From Acidimicrobiaceae bacterium (GTDB taxonomy: Bacteria > Actinomycetota > Acidimicrobiia > Acidimicrobiales > Aldehydirespiratoraceae), in NCBI GenBank assembly GCA_009837445.1, contig VXTM01000016.1, forward strand, positions 1 through 61,976: a stretch of 61,976 bases of DNA, read 5' to 3'. Below the pieces are notes generated by a model. It had not been told where the DNA came from, made no database searches, and saw only the letters and a program-made list of their open reading frames with translations. Both the position numbers and the translations under genes were made by a program. Shown one piece after another: positions 37,854 to 46,499 of this stretch (positions are counted from its first letter, which is position 1; every line of letters starts with the position of its first letter).

Positions 37854-38715
37854 GCGTGGGAGTAGCAGGCTGGTGACAGGGCGGGCTGAACGCAGGTCTC
37901 CGGGCCGCGCTGGAGTTGTCGGCCTGGTCGGCCGCGACCTGAACACACCGGCGTTTGCTCAGCTGGCCGAGGGCCTCCAGCACGGCATCGGTGAGGACCG
38001 CAGGGTCGTGCTGCTGGCGAGCTCCCACGGCGACGCGGGGCGCCTCGGCGAAGTGCTGGAGTCGTTCCGGTCGCTGCCCGCGGAGGGGGTTGTCGTACTT
38101 GGAGCGGTGGACCGGCCCGACGACGTGTCACGCTTCGCCCGTCGGGGCCTGCCGGTGGTGCTGGTCGGAGACTGTGTTCCCATGCCCAATGTGGCCTGTG
38201 TTGGCTTCGACGTCGAGATGGCGGCCCGGGTCTCGGTGAACCATCTGGCCGCCTCCGGGCTGCGCCGGATCGGGATGATCGGCCCCCCGATCCGGTTGCC
38301 GGGCTCTGACCCCACCGAGAGCGGCTTCCTTGCGGCTGTGGAGGCTGCCGGCGTTGAGGGCGCGATCGTGCGGGCGGAAGCGACCTTCTTGGGCGGCGAG
38401 GTTGCCCTGCGGGACCTCATAGAGGGATTCCCGGGTGTGGACGGCGTGGTGGCTCACAATGACCTCATGGCGGCGCGGGTTATCCGCGAGGCCACCGATC
38501 TGGGCATCCGGATCCCGACCCAGATCGCAGTGATCTCTGCCGATGACATGGGGCTCGGCGCGCTGATGATCCCGGCGCTCACCTCGGTGCGTCCCGTCCG
38601 CGAACGGCTAACCGAGGCTGTGACCGCAGCACTGGGCCGGCTTATCGATGAACCGGGCGTCAGCCCCGAGCCCGTCGCCGTGCCCGTCGAGCTCGTAGCG
38701 CGCGAGTCAGCCTGA
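37837..38715 (+). CDS. LacI/PurR-type ligand-binding protein lacking the DNA-binding domain
   Basis: The product (up to 292 residues) is the effector domain of a LacI-family regulator: AGVVGLVGRDLNTPAFAQLAEGLQ, GVVVLGAVDRPDDVSRFARRGLPVVLVGD, VAHNDLMAARVIREATDLGIRIPTQIAVISADD and the terminal EPVAVPVELVARES. The usual N-terminal helix-turn-helix is missing; no such sequence lies upstream in any frame. Candidate starts are TTG 37837 and GTG 37873; neither has a good ribosome-binding site. A complete, similar LacI gene follows 117 bp after its stop. It may be a truncated paralogue, a remnant, or a co-sensor for its neighbour. Confidence 0.7.
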   Translation: MAQGLARGSSRLVTGRAERRSPGRAGVVGLVGRDLNTPAFAQLAEGLQHGIGEDRRVVLLASSHGDAGRLGEVLESFRSLPAEGVVVLGAVDRPDDVSRFARRGLPVVLVGDCVPMPNVACVGFDVEMAARVSVNHLAASGLRRIGMIGPPIRLPGSDPTESGFLAAVEAAGVEGAIVRAEATFLGGEVALRDLIEGFPGVDGVVAHNDLMAARVIREATDLGIRIPTQIAVISADDMGLGALMIPALTSVRPVRERLTEAVTAALGRLIDEPGVSPEPVAVPVELVARESA

Positions 38716-38832
38716 GCGGGGGGCGGTTCTGCCTATCCCGTCCTGGGGCCAGCCTGTCGCTTGACCCAAGTGAGAATGCGTACTATTGACAACCATGTAT
38801 GGAAGGCCGCTGGTCTGGCCGAGGGGCGGTCG

Positions 38833-39876
38833 ATGGCTGACGTCGAGCTAGACCCTGCCGGGGGTATGGCCGCCGGGTCCGGCCGCTCCGGTAAGGCGGC
38901 GACGCTGCACGACGTCGCTCGCAAGGTCGGGGTGGCGCCGCGCACGGTGTCGAGGGTCGTCAACGATGAGGGGGGTTACTCGGAGACCACCCGGCAGCGA
39001 ATCCTCGACGCCATAGAGGAGTTGCGCTACCGGCCCAATCTGCTGGCCCGCGGCCTGATAACCCGGCGAAGCGGCACTGTCGGGTTGGTTGTGAACGATC
39101 TGACCGACCCGCTGGTGCTGGCGCTGGCTGCCAGCGCCCAGGACTCGTTCCGCGAGCAGGGACGCAGCATGTTCTTCGCTAGCTCCGACGATGATGCCGA
39201 CCGCCAGGGCGCGATCCTGCAGTCGCTGTGGTCGCATGCCGTCGACGGCATGATCGTGATCCCGGTGAGGGACTCGTATCGCCAGTTGGTCGACTACGTC
39301 CGCCGCGGCGTTCCCATCGTCGTGGTGGGCGATCTCGTCGGTGCCCAGAACGTGACAAGGGTGATGTTCGACCTCGATGGCGGCTTCCGGCTCGCGGTCG
39401 GGCACCTGCTGGACACCGGGCGGCGCAGCATCGGCGTGATTGGGTCGGCGGCATCCCCCTATGGCCGCTGCCCGGGCCAGGAGGGCATAGGCAATGCCTT
39501 CTTCGCCTCCGACGCCCGGACTCAGCTGGTGCGGGCGGAGCCGACCGTCTCCGGCGGCGCCGCGGGCCTGGAGCAGTTGCTGGAACTGAGGCCTGATCTT
39601 GACGGGGTACTGGCCTGCAATGACATGGTGGCCATCGGCGCCGTGGCCGCCGCCCAAGCACGGGGCCGGCGCGTTCCCGAGGACATCGCGGTCATCGGCT
39701 GCAACGACATCGATTCGGGCGCCGTCGTCACCCCGTCGCTGACCACGATCCGCCTTGATGCCAGCCTGCTCGCAGGAGCGGTCGCGGTCGCTCTCCAAGG
39801 GCTGATCGACGAGCCCGGTGTGCAGCGCGACCCGGTGGTGCTGCCCGTCGAACTGGTGGTGCGGGACTCTGGGTAG
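38833..39876 (+). CDS. LacI-family transcriptional regulator
   Basis: From the ATG at 38833 (GAGGGG 6 nt upstream) the protein is 347 residues. The LacI helix-turn-helix is TLHDVARKVGVAPRTVSRVVNDEGGYSETTRQRILDAIEELRYRPN, followed by the hinge ARGLITRRSGTVGLVV and a periplasmic-binding-type effector domain (DGVLACNDMVAIGAVAAAQ, DIAVIGCNDIDSG, TTIRLD). The frame is open to a TTG at 38761, but the extra residues show no conservation pattern. The ligand is unknown. The nearest likely targets are the neighbouring genes; no operator was identified. Confidence 0.88.
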   Translation: MADVELDPAGGMAAGSGRSGKAATLHDVARKVGVAPRTVSRVVNDEGGYSETTRQRILDAIEELRYRPNLLARGLITRRSGTVGLVVNDLTDPLVLALAASAQDSFREQGRSMFFASSDDDADRQGAILQSLWSHAVDGMIVIPVRDSYRQLVDYVRRGVPIVVVGDLVGAQNVTRVMFDLDGGFRLAVGHLLDTGRRSIGVIGSAASPYGRCPGQEGIGNAFFASDARTQLVRAEPTVSGGAAGLEQLLELRPDLDGVLACNDMVAIGAVAAAQARGRRVPEDIAVIGCNDIDSGAVVTPSLTTIRLDASLLAGAVAVALQGLIDEPGVQRDPVVLPVELVVRDSG

Positions 39877-39892
39877 TTTCGCTTCAGCCGCG

Positions 39893-40681
39893 TTACCGGC
39901 CCGTCCCGACCCCCTCCCGGTCGGTGGTGTCGGTGAAGCGTTGGCGCACATGGCCGTACTGCTCGCCGCCGTCGACGGTGAGGCACTCGCCGGTGACCGC
40001 CTCGGCCTCTAGGAGGTACTGCACCGCTCGACCGGCCTCCGCGCCGCCGGCCCAGCGACCGAGCAGCGTCCGGCGCCGCAGCCTCTCAACCTGATCGGGT
40101 CCGAACTTGGCGGGTTCGATGGTGGGTCCGAGGGCGACCGCGTTGCAGCGCACGGTCGGCGCGAGCTCCACCGCCACCTGACGGGTCAGCGCCAGCAGCG
40201 CGGCCTTGGCCACGCTGTGGGCGGCCCGTCCGGGCCACGGCTGCCAGGCCGACAAGTCGACGACGTTCACCACTGCTCCGCCGCCCCGTTCGAGCATGCA
40301 TCCAGCGACGGCGTTGGTGAGATGGAACGGTCCGTGCAGCACCACATCGAAGGTCTGGTACCAGGTCTCGGTGTCAGCGGTGGGGAACTCGTCGGTGGCG
40401 AACCAGGACGCGCTGTTTATCAGGGCATCGACCGGCCCGAGACGGTCGGCGACCTCGGTGGCCAGCCTGGCCGCCTCGGCGGGCTGGGCTAGGTCGGCTT
40501 CGAAGGCGTCGGCGTCGACGCCGCAGTCCTGCAGCTCACCGACGGTGCTGGCCGCCTGCTCCCTGGACCGGTGGTAGGCGATGGCGACGTTGGAGCCTGC
40601 GGCCGCCAGGGCGAGCGCGATGGCCCGGCCGACGCGGTGAGCGCCCCCGGTCACCAGAGCGACCCGTCCCGGAAGTTCCAT
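39893..40681 (-). CDS. Short-chain dehydrogenase/reductase with His in place of the catalytic Tyr
   Basis: A 262-residue SDR: cofactor motif VTGGAHRVGRAIA, NSAS structural motif, VVNVVDLSAW with the catalytic Ser, and the C-terminal GECLTVDGGEQYGH. TGGAHRVG and AIAYHRS resemble pteridine-reductase/FolM-like enzymes. Where the family has Y-x3-K, the sequence reads A-H-S-V-A-K-A-A, with CAC (His) for Tyr, confirmed at about 40205-40220. The Lys is kept. Activity could be altered or lost. It is convergent with the LacI gene and divergent from the monooxygenase gene. Confidence 0.8.
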   Translation of the reverse strand: MELPGRVALVTGGAHRVGRAIALALAAAGSNVAIAYHRSREQAASTVGELQDCGVDADAFEADLAQPAEAARLATEVADRLGPVDALINSASWFATDEFPTADTETWYQTFDVVLHGPFHLTNAVAGCMLERGGGAVVNVVDLSAWQPWPGRAAHSVAKAALLALTRQVAVELAPTVRCNAVALGPTIEPAKFGPDQVERLRRRTLLGRWAGGAEAGRAVQYLLEAEAVTGECLTVDGGEQYGHVRQRFTDTTDREGVGTGR

Positions 40682-40704
40682 CCGCTACAGCATGCCAGAG
40701 CGTC

Positions 40705-40795
40705 CAGAGGCCGAGCGAACAGGCGTGGGCGACCGGCCTGCAAGAGCGAGGCCGTGGCCCGAGCGGCCCGTGAGCGCAGCGAACAAGAGCGGGAA
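40705..40795 (+). repeat. Dispersed roughly 90-bp repeat, copy 2
   Basis: Same element as at 32290: starts cagaggccgagcgaac and ends gaacaagagcgggaa. It lies in the divergent interval between the SDR and monooxygenase genes. With copy 3, in inverted orientation at 41878, it brackets the monooxygenase gene. Confidence 0.85.
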
Positions 40796-40892
40796 TGACC
40801 ACGCCGCGGACGCAGACTCTGGCACCTGTACGCGGGCGCTCGAAGCCCACGGTTTCACCCGGCCGTTCCGTGTGGCTCTAGTGTCGGGCGTC

Positions 40893-41870
40893 ATGGTTCA
40901 GCTGGCCTGCATGGTGATGCCCGAAGGACCGGTCGAGGCCGTGGTGCGCGCCGCGGCGGCGGCCGAGGACCTCGGCTGCGGCCGGGTGTGGATCCCCGAC
41001 GAGGGTCTCGCGGCCCGTGAGTGCTGGGTGACCCTCGGAGCGGTGGCCGCGGCCACCAGTTCGGTAGAGGTGGGCACCGGCATCACCAACGCCTACACCC
41101 GGCATCCGGGGATGACGGCCGCCGCGGTCGCCACCCTCGACGAGGCGTCGGGCGGGCGGGCCGCGCTGGGGATCGGCGCGGGCGGGGCCCTGACGCTCAC
41201 CGCGCTGGCAATCGAGCGCCGAGCGCCGGTCACCGCCATGCGCGAGCTGGTGGCCACGAGCCGGGCGCTGTGGTCCGGCGAGGTAGTCGACCGCGACGGC
41301 GTGGCCGGCGGGTTCAGGCATGCCCGACTCCACTTCGGCCGGCCCGACATCCCGATCTGGGTGGCGGGGCGGGGCCCGCGGGTGATGCGTCTGGCCGGGG
41401 AGGTGGCCGACGGCTTCATCATGTCTTTCGTCCACAAGGAGCTGATCGGCGAGCATGTGGCCGCCATCCGGAGCACCGCCGACGAGTTCGGCCGATCCCA
41501 CCCGAGGCTGTGCTACATGACCATCCTGGCCACGACCGAGGCGGCCCGCCAGGCCGCCCGAGCCAGCCTGACCTTCCGGCTGGTCGATTCACCCGAGACG
41601 GTCAAGGCCCGCATCGGGCTCGACCCCGCAACCGAGGCGGCTATCCGCCGGGGTCTCGCCGACGGCGGGCCCGCGGCTGCGGCCCATCTGGTGCGCGACG
41701 ACTGGGTCGACGCCTTCGTGATCTCCGGGACGGTCCAGGAGTGCCGCGCCGAGCTGAACGCCCTCGTGACGGCGCACGGGATCGACGAGTTCCAGGTATC
41801 AGTCAACGACCTCCACTCAGCGTTCGACGACCTGTCCCTCGCCGCCGAGATCGTGGGCGGCCCGCGCTAG
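40893..41870 (+). CDS. Luciferase-like (probably F420-dependent) monooxygenase/oxidoreductase
   Basis: From the ATG at 40893 the protein is 325 residues with bacterial-luciferase-family features: AAAAEDLGCGRVWIPDEG, VEVGTGITNAYTRHPGMTAAAVATLDEASGGRAALGIGAGG and PIWVAGRGPRVMRLAGEVADGFI. Actinobacterial members of this subgroup use coenzyme F420; that is inferred, not shown. The open frame extends to 40692 through the dispersed repeat, and a GTG at 40881 is an alternative start. Substrate unknown. The gene stands alone between two repeat copies. Confidence 0.82.
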   Translation: MVQLACMVMPEGPVEAVVRAAAAAEDLGCGRVWIPDEGLAARECWVTLGAVAAATSSVEVGTGITNAYTRHPGMTAAAVATLDEASGGRAALGIGAGGALTLTALAIERRAPVTAMRELVATSRALWSGEVVDRDGVAGGFRHARLHFGRPDIPIWVAGRGPRVMRLAGEVADGFIMSFVHKELIGEHVAAIRSTADEFGRSHPRLCYMTILATTEAARQAARASLTFRLVDSPETVKARIGLDPATEAAIRRGLADGGPAAAAHLVRDDWVDAFVISGTVQECRAELNALVTAHGIDEFQVSVNDLHSAFDDLSLAAEIVGGPR

Positions 41871-41877
41871 AGCGTTA

Positions 41878-41971
41878 TTCCCGCTCTTGTTCGCTGCGCT
41901 CACGGGCCGCTCGGGCCACGGCCTCGCCCCGTATGAGACGGAATTCGCTCACCTGTTCGCTCGGCCTCCTG
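41878..41971 (-). repeat. Dispersed roughly 90-bp repeat, copy 3 (inverted)
   Basis: Reverse complement of the element at 32290 and 40705: ttcccgctcttgttcgctgc at one end and tgttcgctcggcctcctg at the other. It fills the convergent gap between the monooxygenase and GcvT-like genes and ends 4 bp from the stop of the latter. Confidence 0.85.
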
Positions 41972-41975
41972 GCGG

Positions 41976-43175
41976 TCAGTCGTTCGGCCCTCGCCACGGG
42001 ACGCGGGGGAGCCGCTTCTCCTTGTCCACGAACGGCAGCGTGTCGACGGTGGAGGCGTGGGGCGTGCCGTCGCGGTCGTGCAGCATGACCGTCTTGGTCA
42101 GCCAGTCGTCGCCCGGCAGAGGCCGGTCGAAGCGCACGTAACCGACGCCTGTGTCCAGCGTGGGCGACCACGTCCCGATCGTGATGTGCCCGACTGGGCC
42201 GTTGCCGAAGTGGACGTCCATGCCGGACTCGGGCGCGGCGGTGGGACAGATCAGGCCGAACAGCAACTGGCTGCGGTCGGCTGCCTCCAGCGCGGCCCGG
42301 CCGATGAAGTCCTCCTTGTCGAAGTTCACGAACTGCCCGACGCCTGCACCGAAGGGCGTCAAGTCCGGTTCGATGTCGGTGCCGTTGTCCAGGATCCCGG
42401 ACTCGACCCGCCGGATCCCCATCGACGACGACGAGCTGAACTCCATGCCGAAGCGCTCGCCGGCGGCGAACAGGCCGTCCCAAAGGGCCTCATGATCGGT
42501 CGGCTCGGGGCCGCTGTTGCAGTAGATCTCGATTCCCGCCTCGCCGGTCCACCCGGTGCGCGACACCCACAGCGTCTGGCCGCACACCTCGAAGAACCGG
42601 GCGTGGAAGTACTTGAAGTCGGCCGGCAACCCGCCGCCGATTGCGGCATCGAGCACATCGAGCGACTTCGGTCCCTGGATCTGCAGCACCCGCGAGTCGG
42701 GATCGCGAACCTCCACGTCCAGCCCGATGGCGTTGGCCTGGAGCCAGCTCATGAACTCGCCGTTGGCCTTGACGTACCAGAAGCGATCGGGCGCGAGGCG
42801 CATCACTACGCCATCCATTAGGACGGTGCCGCCGTCGGTGCAGGCGATGCCGTACCGGGCTCGCCCGACGGCGAGGGTCTCGACTCGGCACACCAGGACC
42901 CTCTCGAGCAGCGTGGCCGCGTCGGGGCCGATGACCTCCAGCGGCTTCTCCGGGACGTCGTAGAGCATCACGCCCCGGCGCAGTTTCCAGTAGCTGGGCA
43001 GGGGGTCCTCGTCAGGGTTCATCTTGACCGGGTACAGGCGGTCGCAGTACATGCAGAACACCGTCTGATCGGTCACGTACCGGTGGGCGAAGGGTGACTG
43101 GGCCACCCGGAACGAACTCAGCGCGACGGTGTCGAACGAGTCGATGTAGTAGTGCTTGTCCCCAGCCATCTCCAC
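41976..43175 (-). CDS. GcvT-like folate-dependent aminomethyltransferase/demethylase family protein
   Basis: 399 residues with the T-protein fold: YWKLRRGVMLYDVPEKPLEVIGPDAATLLERVL, GIACTDGGTVLMDGVVMRLAPDRFWYVKANG, RVLQIQGPKSLDVLDAA, SRTGWTGEAGIEIYC and a C-terminal barrel (VGYVRFDRPLPG). These proteins use tetrahydrofolate to accept one-carbon units; relatives include GcvT, DMSP demethylase and sarcosine-oxidase subunits. The N terminus (HRYVTDQTVFCMYCDRLYPV) has a CMYC motif I cannot assign. It is divergent from kmo and not obviously part of the kynurenine pathway. The substrate is unknown. Confidence 0.78.
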   Translation of the reverse strand: MEMAGDKHYYIDSFDTVALSSFRVAQSPFAHRYVTDQTVFCMYCDRLYPVKMNPDEDPLPSYWKLRRGVMLYDVPEKPLEVIGPDAATLLERVLVCRVETLAVGRARYGIACTDGGTVLMDGVVMRLAPDRFWYVKANGEFMSWLQANAIGLDVEVRDPDSRVLQIQGPKSLDVLDAAIGGGLPADFKYFHARFFEVCGQTLWVSRTGWTGEAGIEIYCNSGPEPTDHEALWDGLFAAGERFGMEFSSSSSMGIRRVESGILDNGTDIEPDLTPFGAGVGQFVNFDKEDFIGRAALEAADRSQLLFGLICPTAAPESGMDVHFGNGPVGHITIGTWSPTLDTGVGYVRFDRPLPGDDWLTKTVMLHDRDGTPHASTVDTLPFVDKEKRLPRVPWRGPND

Positions 43176-43275
43176 CTCGCCGGTGCTGTCGAGCGGCGGC
43201 TCACGGTAGCTACCGCGGCGGCACTCGCGGCCTCGCCAACCACTGATGCGTTGCAGGATCGGCTAGAACGACCCG

Positions 43276-44679
43276 ATGAGTTCGCTGGGCGAGCGGGGCC
43301 CCGTCGTCGTGGCCGGCGCCGGACCGGCCGGAGCCTTGACGGCGCTCTACCTGGCCAGGCAGGGATGCGACGTGACGGTGTACGAGGCCCGCCCCGACAT
43401 CCGCCGGGTCGCGATCCCGGCCGGGCGGTCCATCAACCTGGCCCTGGCCACCCGCGGGATCGTTCCCCTGGTCGACGTCGGCGTGATCGAGCGGGTCGAT
43501 GCGATCACGATTCCCATGCGGGGCCGGATGGTCCACGCCACCGGCTCGACGGCGCCGGTCCTCCAGCCCTACGGCACCCGGGCCGACGAGGTGATCCACT
43601 CCGTGTCCAGGCGCGATCTCAATGCCATCCTGCTCGATGCCGCCGAGGCCACCGGCCGGGTGAGGATCGAGTTCGAGAGCTCCGTGCGTTCCGTCGATTT
43701 CGACACCGGCACCCTCAGCGTCGCCGGGGCGGGCGACATCGTGCGCACCCGCCCTTTCGGCACTGTGTTCGGTGCCGACGGAGCCGGCTCGAACCTCCGC
43801 AGGGCGGTCGTGGCCGCCAACGGGGGCGTGGCCGACATCGACTGGCTAGACCACGGTTACAAGGAGCTGGTGATCCCGCCGGCTGACGGCGGCGGGTTCC
43901 GCCTTGATCCGCATGCTCTTCACATCTGGCCTCGGGGCGAGTTCATGCTCATCGCGCTGGCCAACCCCGCGGGCGACTTCACCGCCACCCTCTTCGCGCC
44001 GAACGAGGGAGCCGGGAGCTTCGCGGCACTGTCGGGCCCCGGAGCGGTGTCCGCCTTCTTCGAACGGGAGTTCGGTGATCTGGTTTCCATGGTTCCGGAC
44101 CTGGTGGAGCAGTTCCTCGAGAACCCCTCGGGCCGGCTGGCCACCATGCGGTGCCGGGGCTGGTCTGTGAACGACAGGGCGGTGCTGGTCGGTGATGCCG
44201 CCCACGCCATCGTGCCCTTCCACGGCCAGGGCATGAACCTGGCCATGGAGTCGGCGCGCGCCCTCGACCGTCATCTCCGCGCCCGGCCCGATGACGTGGC
44301 CGCCGCTTTCGCGGCCTTCGAGGCGGAGCGGAAGCCGAACGCCGACGCCATCGCCGACATGGCGCTCGACAACTACGTGGAGATGCGATCGGGCGTGGTC
44401 GACCCCGGCTATGTGATTCGGCGTGAGCTGGCCTTGGAGCTCCAGCGCCGGCATCCCGACCGCCTGAGCCCGCGCTACAACATGGTGATGTTCTTGACGA
44501 TGCCCTACGCCGAGGCCGCGGCCCGGGCCACCCGTCAGGGCGAGATCCTGGACGAGCTCACGGCCGGCCGGGCGTCGCTCGCCGACGTCGACATGGACGC
44601 GGCCGCTGAACTCGTCGCCGGGCTCGATCCGCTGCCCGAACCCGACCCGCTGGCGAGGCCCGACGCCCTGTCGGTGTGA
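43276..44679 (+). CDS. kmo: Kynurenine 3-monooxygenase
   Basis: 467 residues with the FAD Rossmann motif VVVAGAGPAGALTALYLARQGCDVTVYEARPDIRR at residues 11-45, the substrate-side segment AGRSINLALATRG (the KMO-specific Arg/Asn stretch), and the second FAD motif VLVGDAAHAIVPFHGQGMNLAMES near residue 310. It hydroxylates kynurenine with NADPH and O2. Context is decisive: tryptophan dioxygenase is next, and kynureninase and 3-hydroxyanthranilate dioxygenase are 6-7 kb downstream on the same strand. It opens the kynurenine cluster. Confidence 0.92.
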   Translation: MSSLGERGPVVVAGAGPAGALTALYLARQGCDVTVYEARPDIRRVAIPAGRSINLALATRGIVPLVDVGVIERVDAITIPMRGRMVHATGSTAPVLQPYGTRADEVIHSVSRRDLNAILLDAAEATGRVRIEFESSVRSVDFDTGTLSVAGAGDIVRTRPFGTVFGADGAGSNLRRAVVAANGGVADIDWLDHGYKELVIPPADGGGFRLDPHALHIWPRGEFMLIALANPAGDFTATLFAPNEGAGSFAALSGPGAVSAFFEREFGDLVSMVPDLVEQFLENPSGRLATMRCRGWSVNDRAVLVGDAAHAIVPFHGQGMNLAMESARALDRHLRARPDDVAAAFAAFEAERKPNADAIADMALDNYVEMRSGVVDPGYVIRRELALELQRRHPDRLSPRYNMVMFLTMPYAEAAARATRQGEILDELTAGRASLADVDMDAAAELVAGLDPLPEPDPLARPDALSV

Positions 44680-44692
44680 TAGGGAGGCGTCG

Positions 44693-45496
44693 ATGAGTGG
44701 TGATCTCACCTACGGCTCGTACCTGCGGATTCCCGACCTGCTGTCGCTGCAGCAGTGCCGTTCGGTGGATCCGGAGACCGGCCGGCCCGAACACGACGAG
44801 ACGCTGTTCATCGTCATCCACCAGGTGTATGAGCTGTGGTTCAAGCAGGTCCTTCACGAGCTCGACGAGTTCTGCCGGCATCTCAACGCCGACGCGCCGT
44901 CCAAGGGCAGTCACCAGTTGAAGCGGGTGCTCAAGATCCTCAAGACCCTGGTGGCCCAGCTCGACGTGCTCGAGACCATGACCCCGCTCGAGTTCGCCTC
45001 CTTCCGCCCGTTCCTCGAGAGCGCCAGCGGCTTCCAGTCGTCGCAGTTCCGCGAGCTCGAGCTCCTGCTCGGCCAGTTCGACGTTGCCCATCTCGACCAC
45101 ATCGAACACGACCCCGAGGACCGCGAGCGGCTGGAGCGCCGGCTGCGGGAGCCGACCGTTTGGGACGCCTTCGTCCGGTACCTCCACCGCAACGGGTTCG
45201 ATATTCCGGCCTCGGTCATCGAGCGCGACGTCACGCTCCCGCTTGAGCCCTCGGCTGAGGTGCAGGCCACCCTGGTCGGGATCTACCGGTCCAACCCGGC
45301 GCTGATGGAGGTCTGTGAGCTGCTGACCGACTTCGACGAGGGCTTTATGGAGTGGCGGTACCGGCACGTGATGATGGTGCAGCGCACCATCGGCACCAAG
45401 CAGGGCACGGGCGGCTCCGACGGGGCCGCCTACCTGCGCACCACGATCATGCGGCCCGCGTTCGCCGACCTCTGGGCCATCCGCACATCCTTCTGA
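44693..45496 (+). CDS. kynA: Tryptophan 2,3-dioxygenase
   Basis: 267 residues, usual for bacterial enzymes. LTYGSYLRIPDLLSLQ and HDETLFIVIHQVYELWFKQVLHELDEF carry the distal-pocket His. The C-terminal EWRYRHVMMVQRTIGTKQGTGGSDGAAYL carries the heme-ligand His and the substrate loop (usually GTGGSSG, here GTGGSDG). The enzyme opens the indole ring of tryptophan to N-formylkynurenine. GGGAGG lies 5 nt before the ATG, 13 bp after kmo. Confidence 0.95.
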   Translation: MSGDLTYGSYLRIPDLLSLQQCRSVDPETGRPEHDETLFIVIHQVYELWFKQVLHELDEFCRHLNADAPSKGSHQLKRVLKILKTLVAQLDVLETMTPLEFASFRPFLESASGFQSSQFRELELLLGQFDVAHLDHIEHDPEDRERLERRLREPTVWDAFVRYLHRNGFDIPASVIERDVTLPLEPSAEVQATLVGIYRSNPALMEVCELLTDFDEGFMEWRYRHVMMVQRTIGTKQGTGGSDGAAYLRTTIMRPAFADLWAIRTSF

Positions 45497-45689
45497 GCAG
45501 CCCGCCACCCGCTCCGCCGGGATGAACCGGACGGTGGGGGAGGCCGGGTCGTAGCCATACCAGAAGCGATAGGTCAGGTGACCCAGATCGCAATGGCGCA
45601 GCGATCCGGGAGCCTCGATCATTGCTGGCACCGCATCCGTAGCGCACGGTCGCGGTGCATACCGATCATCCAGACAGGAGGATGGCGCC

Positions 45690-46424
45690 ATGGCCGACAC
45701 CTACGTTCTCATCCACGGAGCATGGCACGACGGGTCCGGTTGGTCCGACGTAGCCGAGCGAATGCGAGCCGAGGGTCACACCGTTCACACGCCGACTCTC
45801 GCCGGCAACGGCCACGGCGACGACATCGACCGCACGATCGGTCACGAGACCGCTACGGCATCAGCGGTGGCCTACATCGAGGGCAACGATCTCTCCGACA
45901 TAGTCCTCGTGGGGCACAGCTACGGCGGGACGATCATCTCCGCCGTCGCCGAGGCGATCGGGGAGCGGATCAGGCGGCTCGTCTACTGGAACGCCTTCGT
46001 GCTGCTCGACGGCGAGTCGATCGACGACGTCAGCCCGCCCCACTACAAGGGCATGATGGACGGCAGCGCAGCCGAGCGCGGCGACGGGTCCTGCGTGCTT
46101 CCCTTCGTGGTCTGGCGCGAGGTCTTCTGCAACGACATGGATGCGGCGGAGGCCCAGCGAACCTACGAGCTGACCGGCCCTCACCCGCGCAAGACGCTGT
46201 CGGACAGGCTGAGCCTGAAACGGTTCTGGGACCTGCCCATCGCGAAGTCCTACATCAACTGCACCGAGGACATCGCCATGCCCCACGGCGAGTTCGCCTG
46301 GCACCCCCGCTTCAGTGCCCGTCTGGGCTTGTGCCGCATCGTGCAGATGCCCGGCGGCCACGAGGCGCTGTTCTCCAATCCGGAGCTGCTCGCCGCCAAG
46401 ATCATCGAAGCCGGGCGAGACTGA
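45690..46424 (+). CDS. Alpha/beta hydrolase, candidate N-formylkynurenine formamidase
   Basis: 244 residues of the salicylate-esterase-like alpha/beta hydrolase type: YVLIHGAWHDGSGW (oxyanion region), nucleophile elbow VLVGHSYGGTII with Ser near residue 75, and a late MPGGHEALFSNPELLA with the catalytic His. AGGAGG precedes the ATG. No cyclase-type KynB formamidase is present in the cluster, and this hydrolase sits directly after tryptophan dioxygenase, so it may deformylate N-formylkynurenine (inference from context only). An unrelated esterase role is possible. Confidence 0.75.
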   Translation: MADTYVLIHGAWHDGSGWSDVAERMRAEGHTVHTPTLAGNGHGDDIDRTIGHETATASAVAYIEGNDLSDIVLVGHSYGGTIISAVAEAIGERIRRLVYWNAFVLLDGESIDDVSPPHYKGMMDGSAAERGDGSCVLPFVVWREVFCNDMDAAEAQRTYELTGPHPRKTLSDRLSLKRFWDLPIAKSYINCTEDIAMPHGEFAWHPRFSARLGLCRIVQMPGGHEALFSNPELLAAKIIEAGRD

Positions 46425-46499
46425 GCATGCCGTCCCTTTGAGTGAGGCTTCTCAGAGAACACAAGGACATGCCCTAGTACATAGCGGTATTGTCATATC

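Noticed and set aside
38761..38790. TTGACC...TACTAT as a promoter for the LacI gene
   Set aside because: The spacing between the two boxes is only 14 nt, too short for a sigma-70-type promoter.
45497..45631. A minus-strand stretch encoding a natural-looking peptide (CDLGHLTYRFWYGYDPAS) between tryptophan dioxygenase and the hydrolase
   Set aside because: It continues only into antisense sequence of the dioxygenase and has no start context; possibly a tiny gene remnant, but not enough to call.
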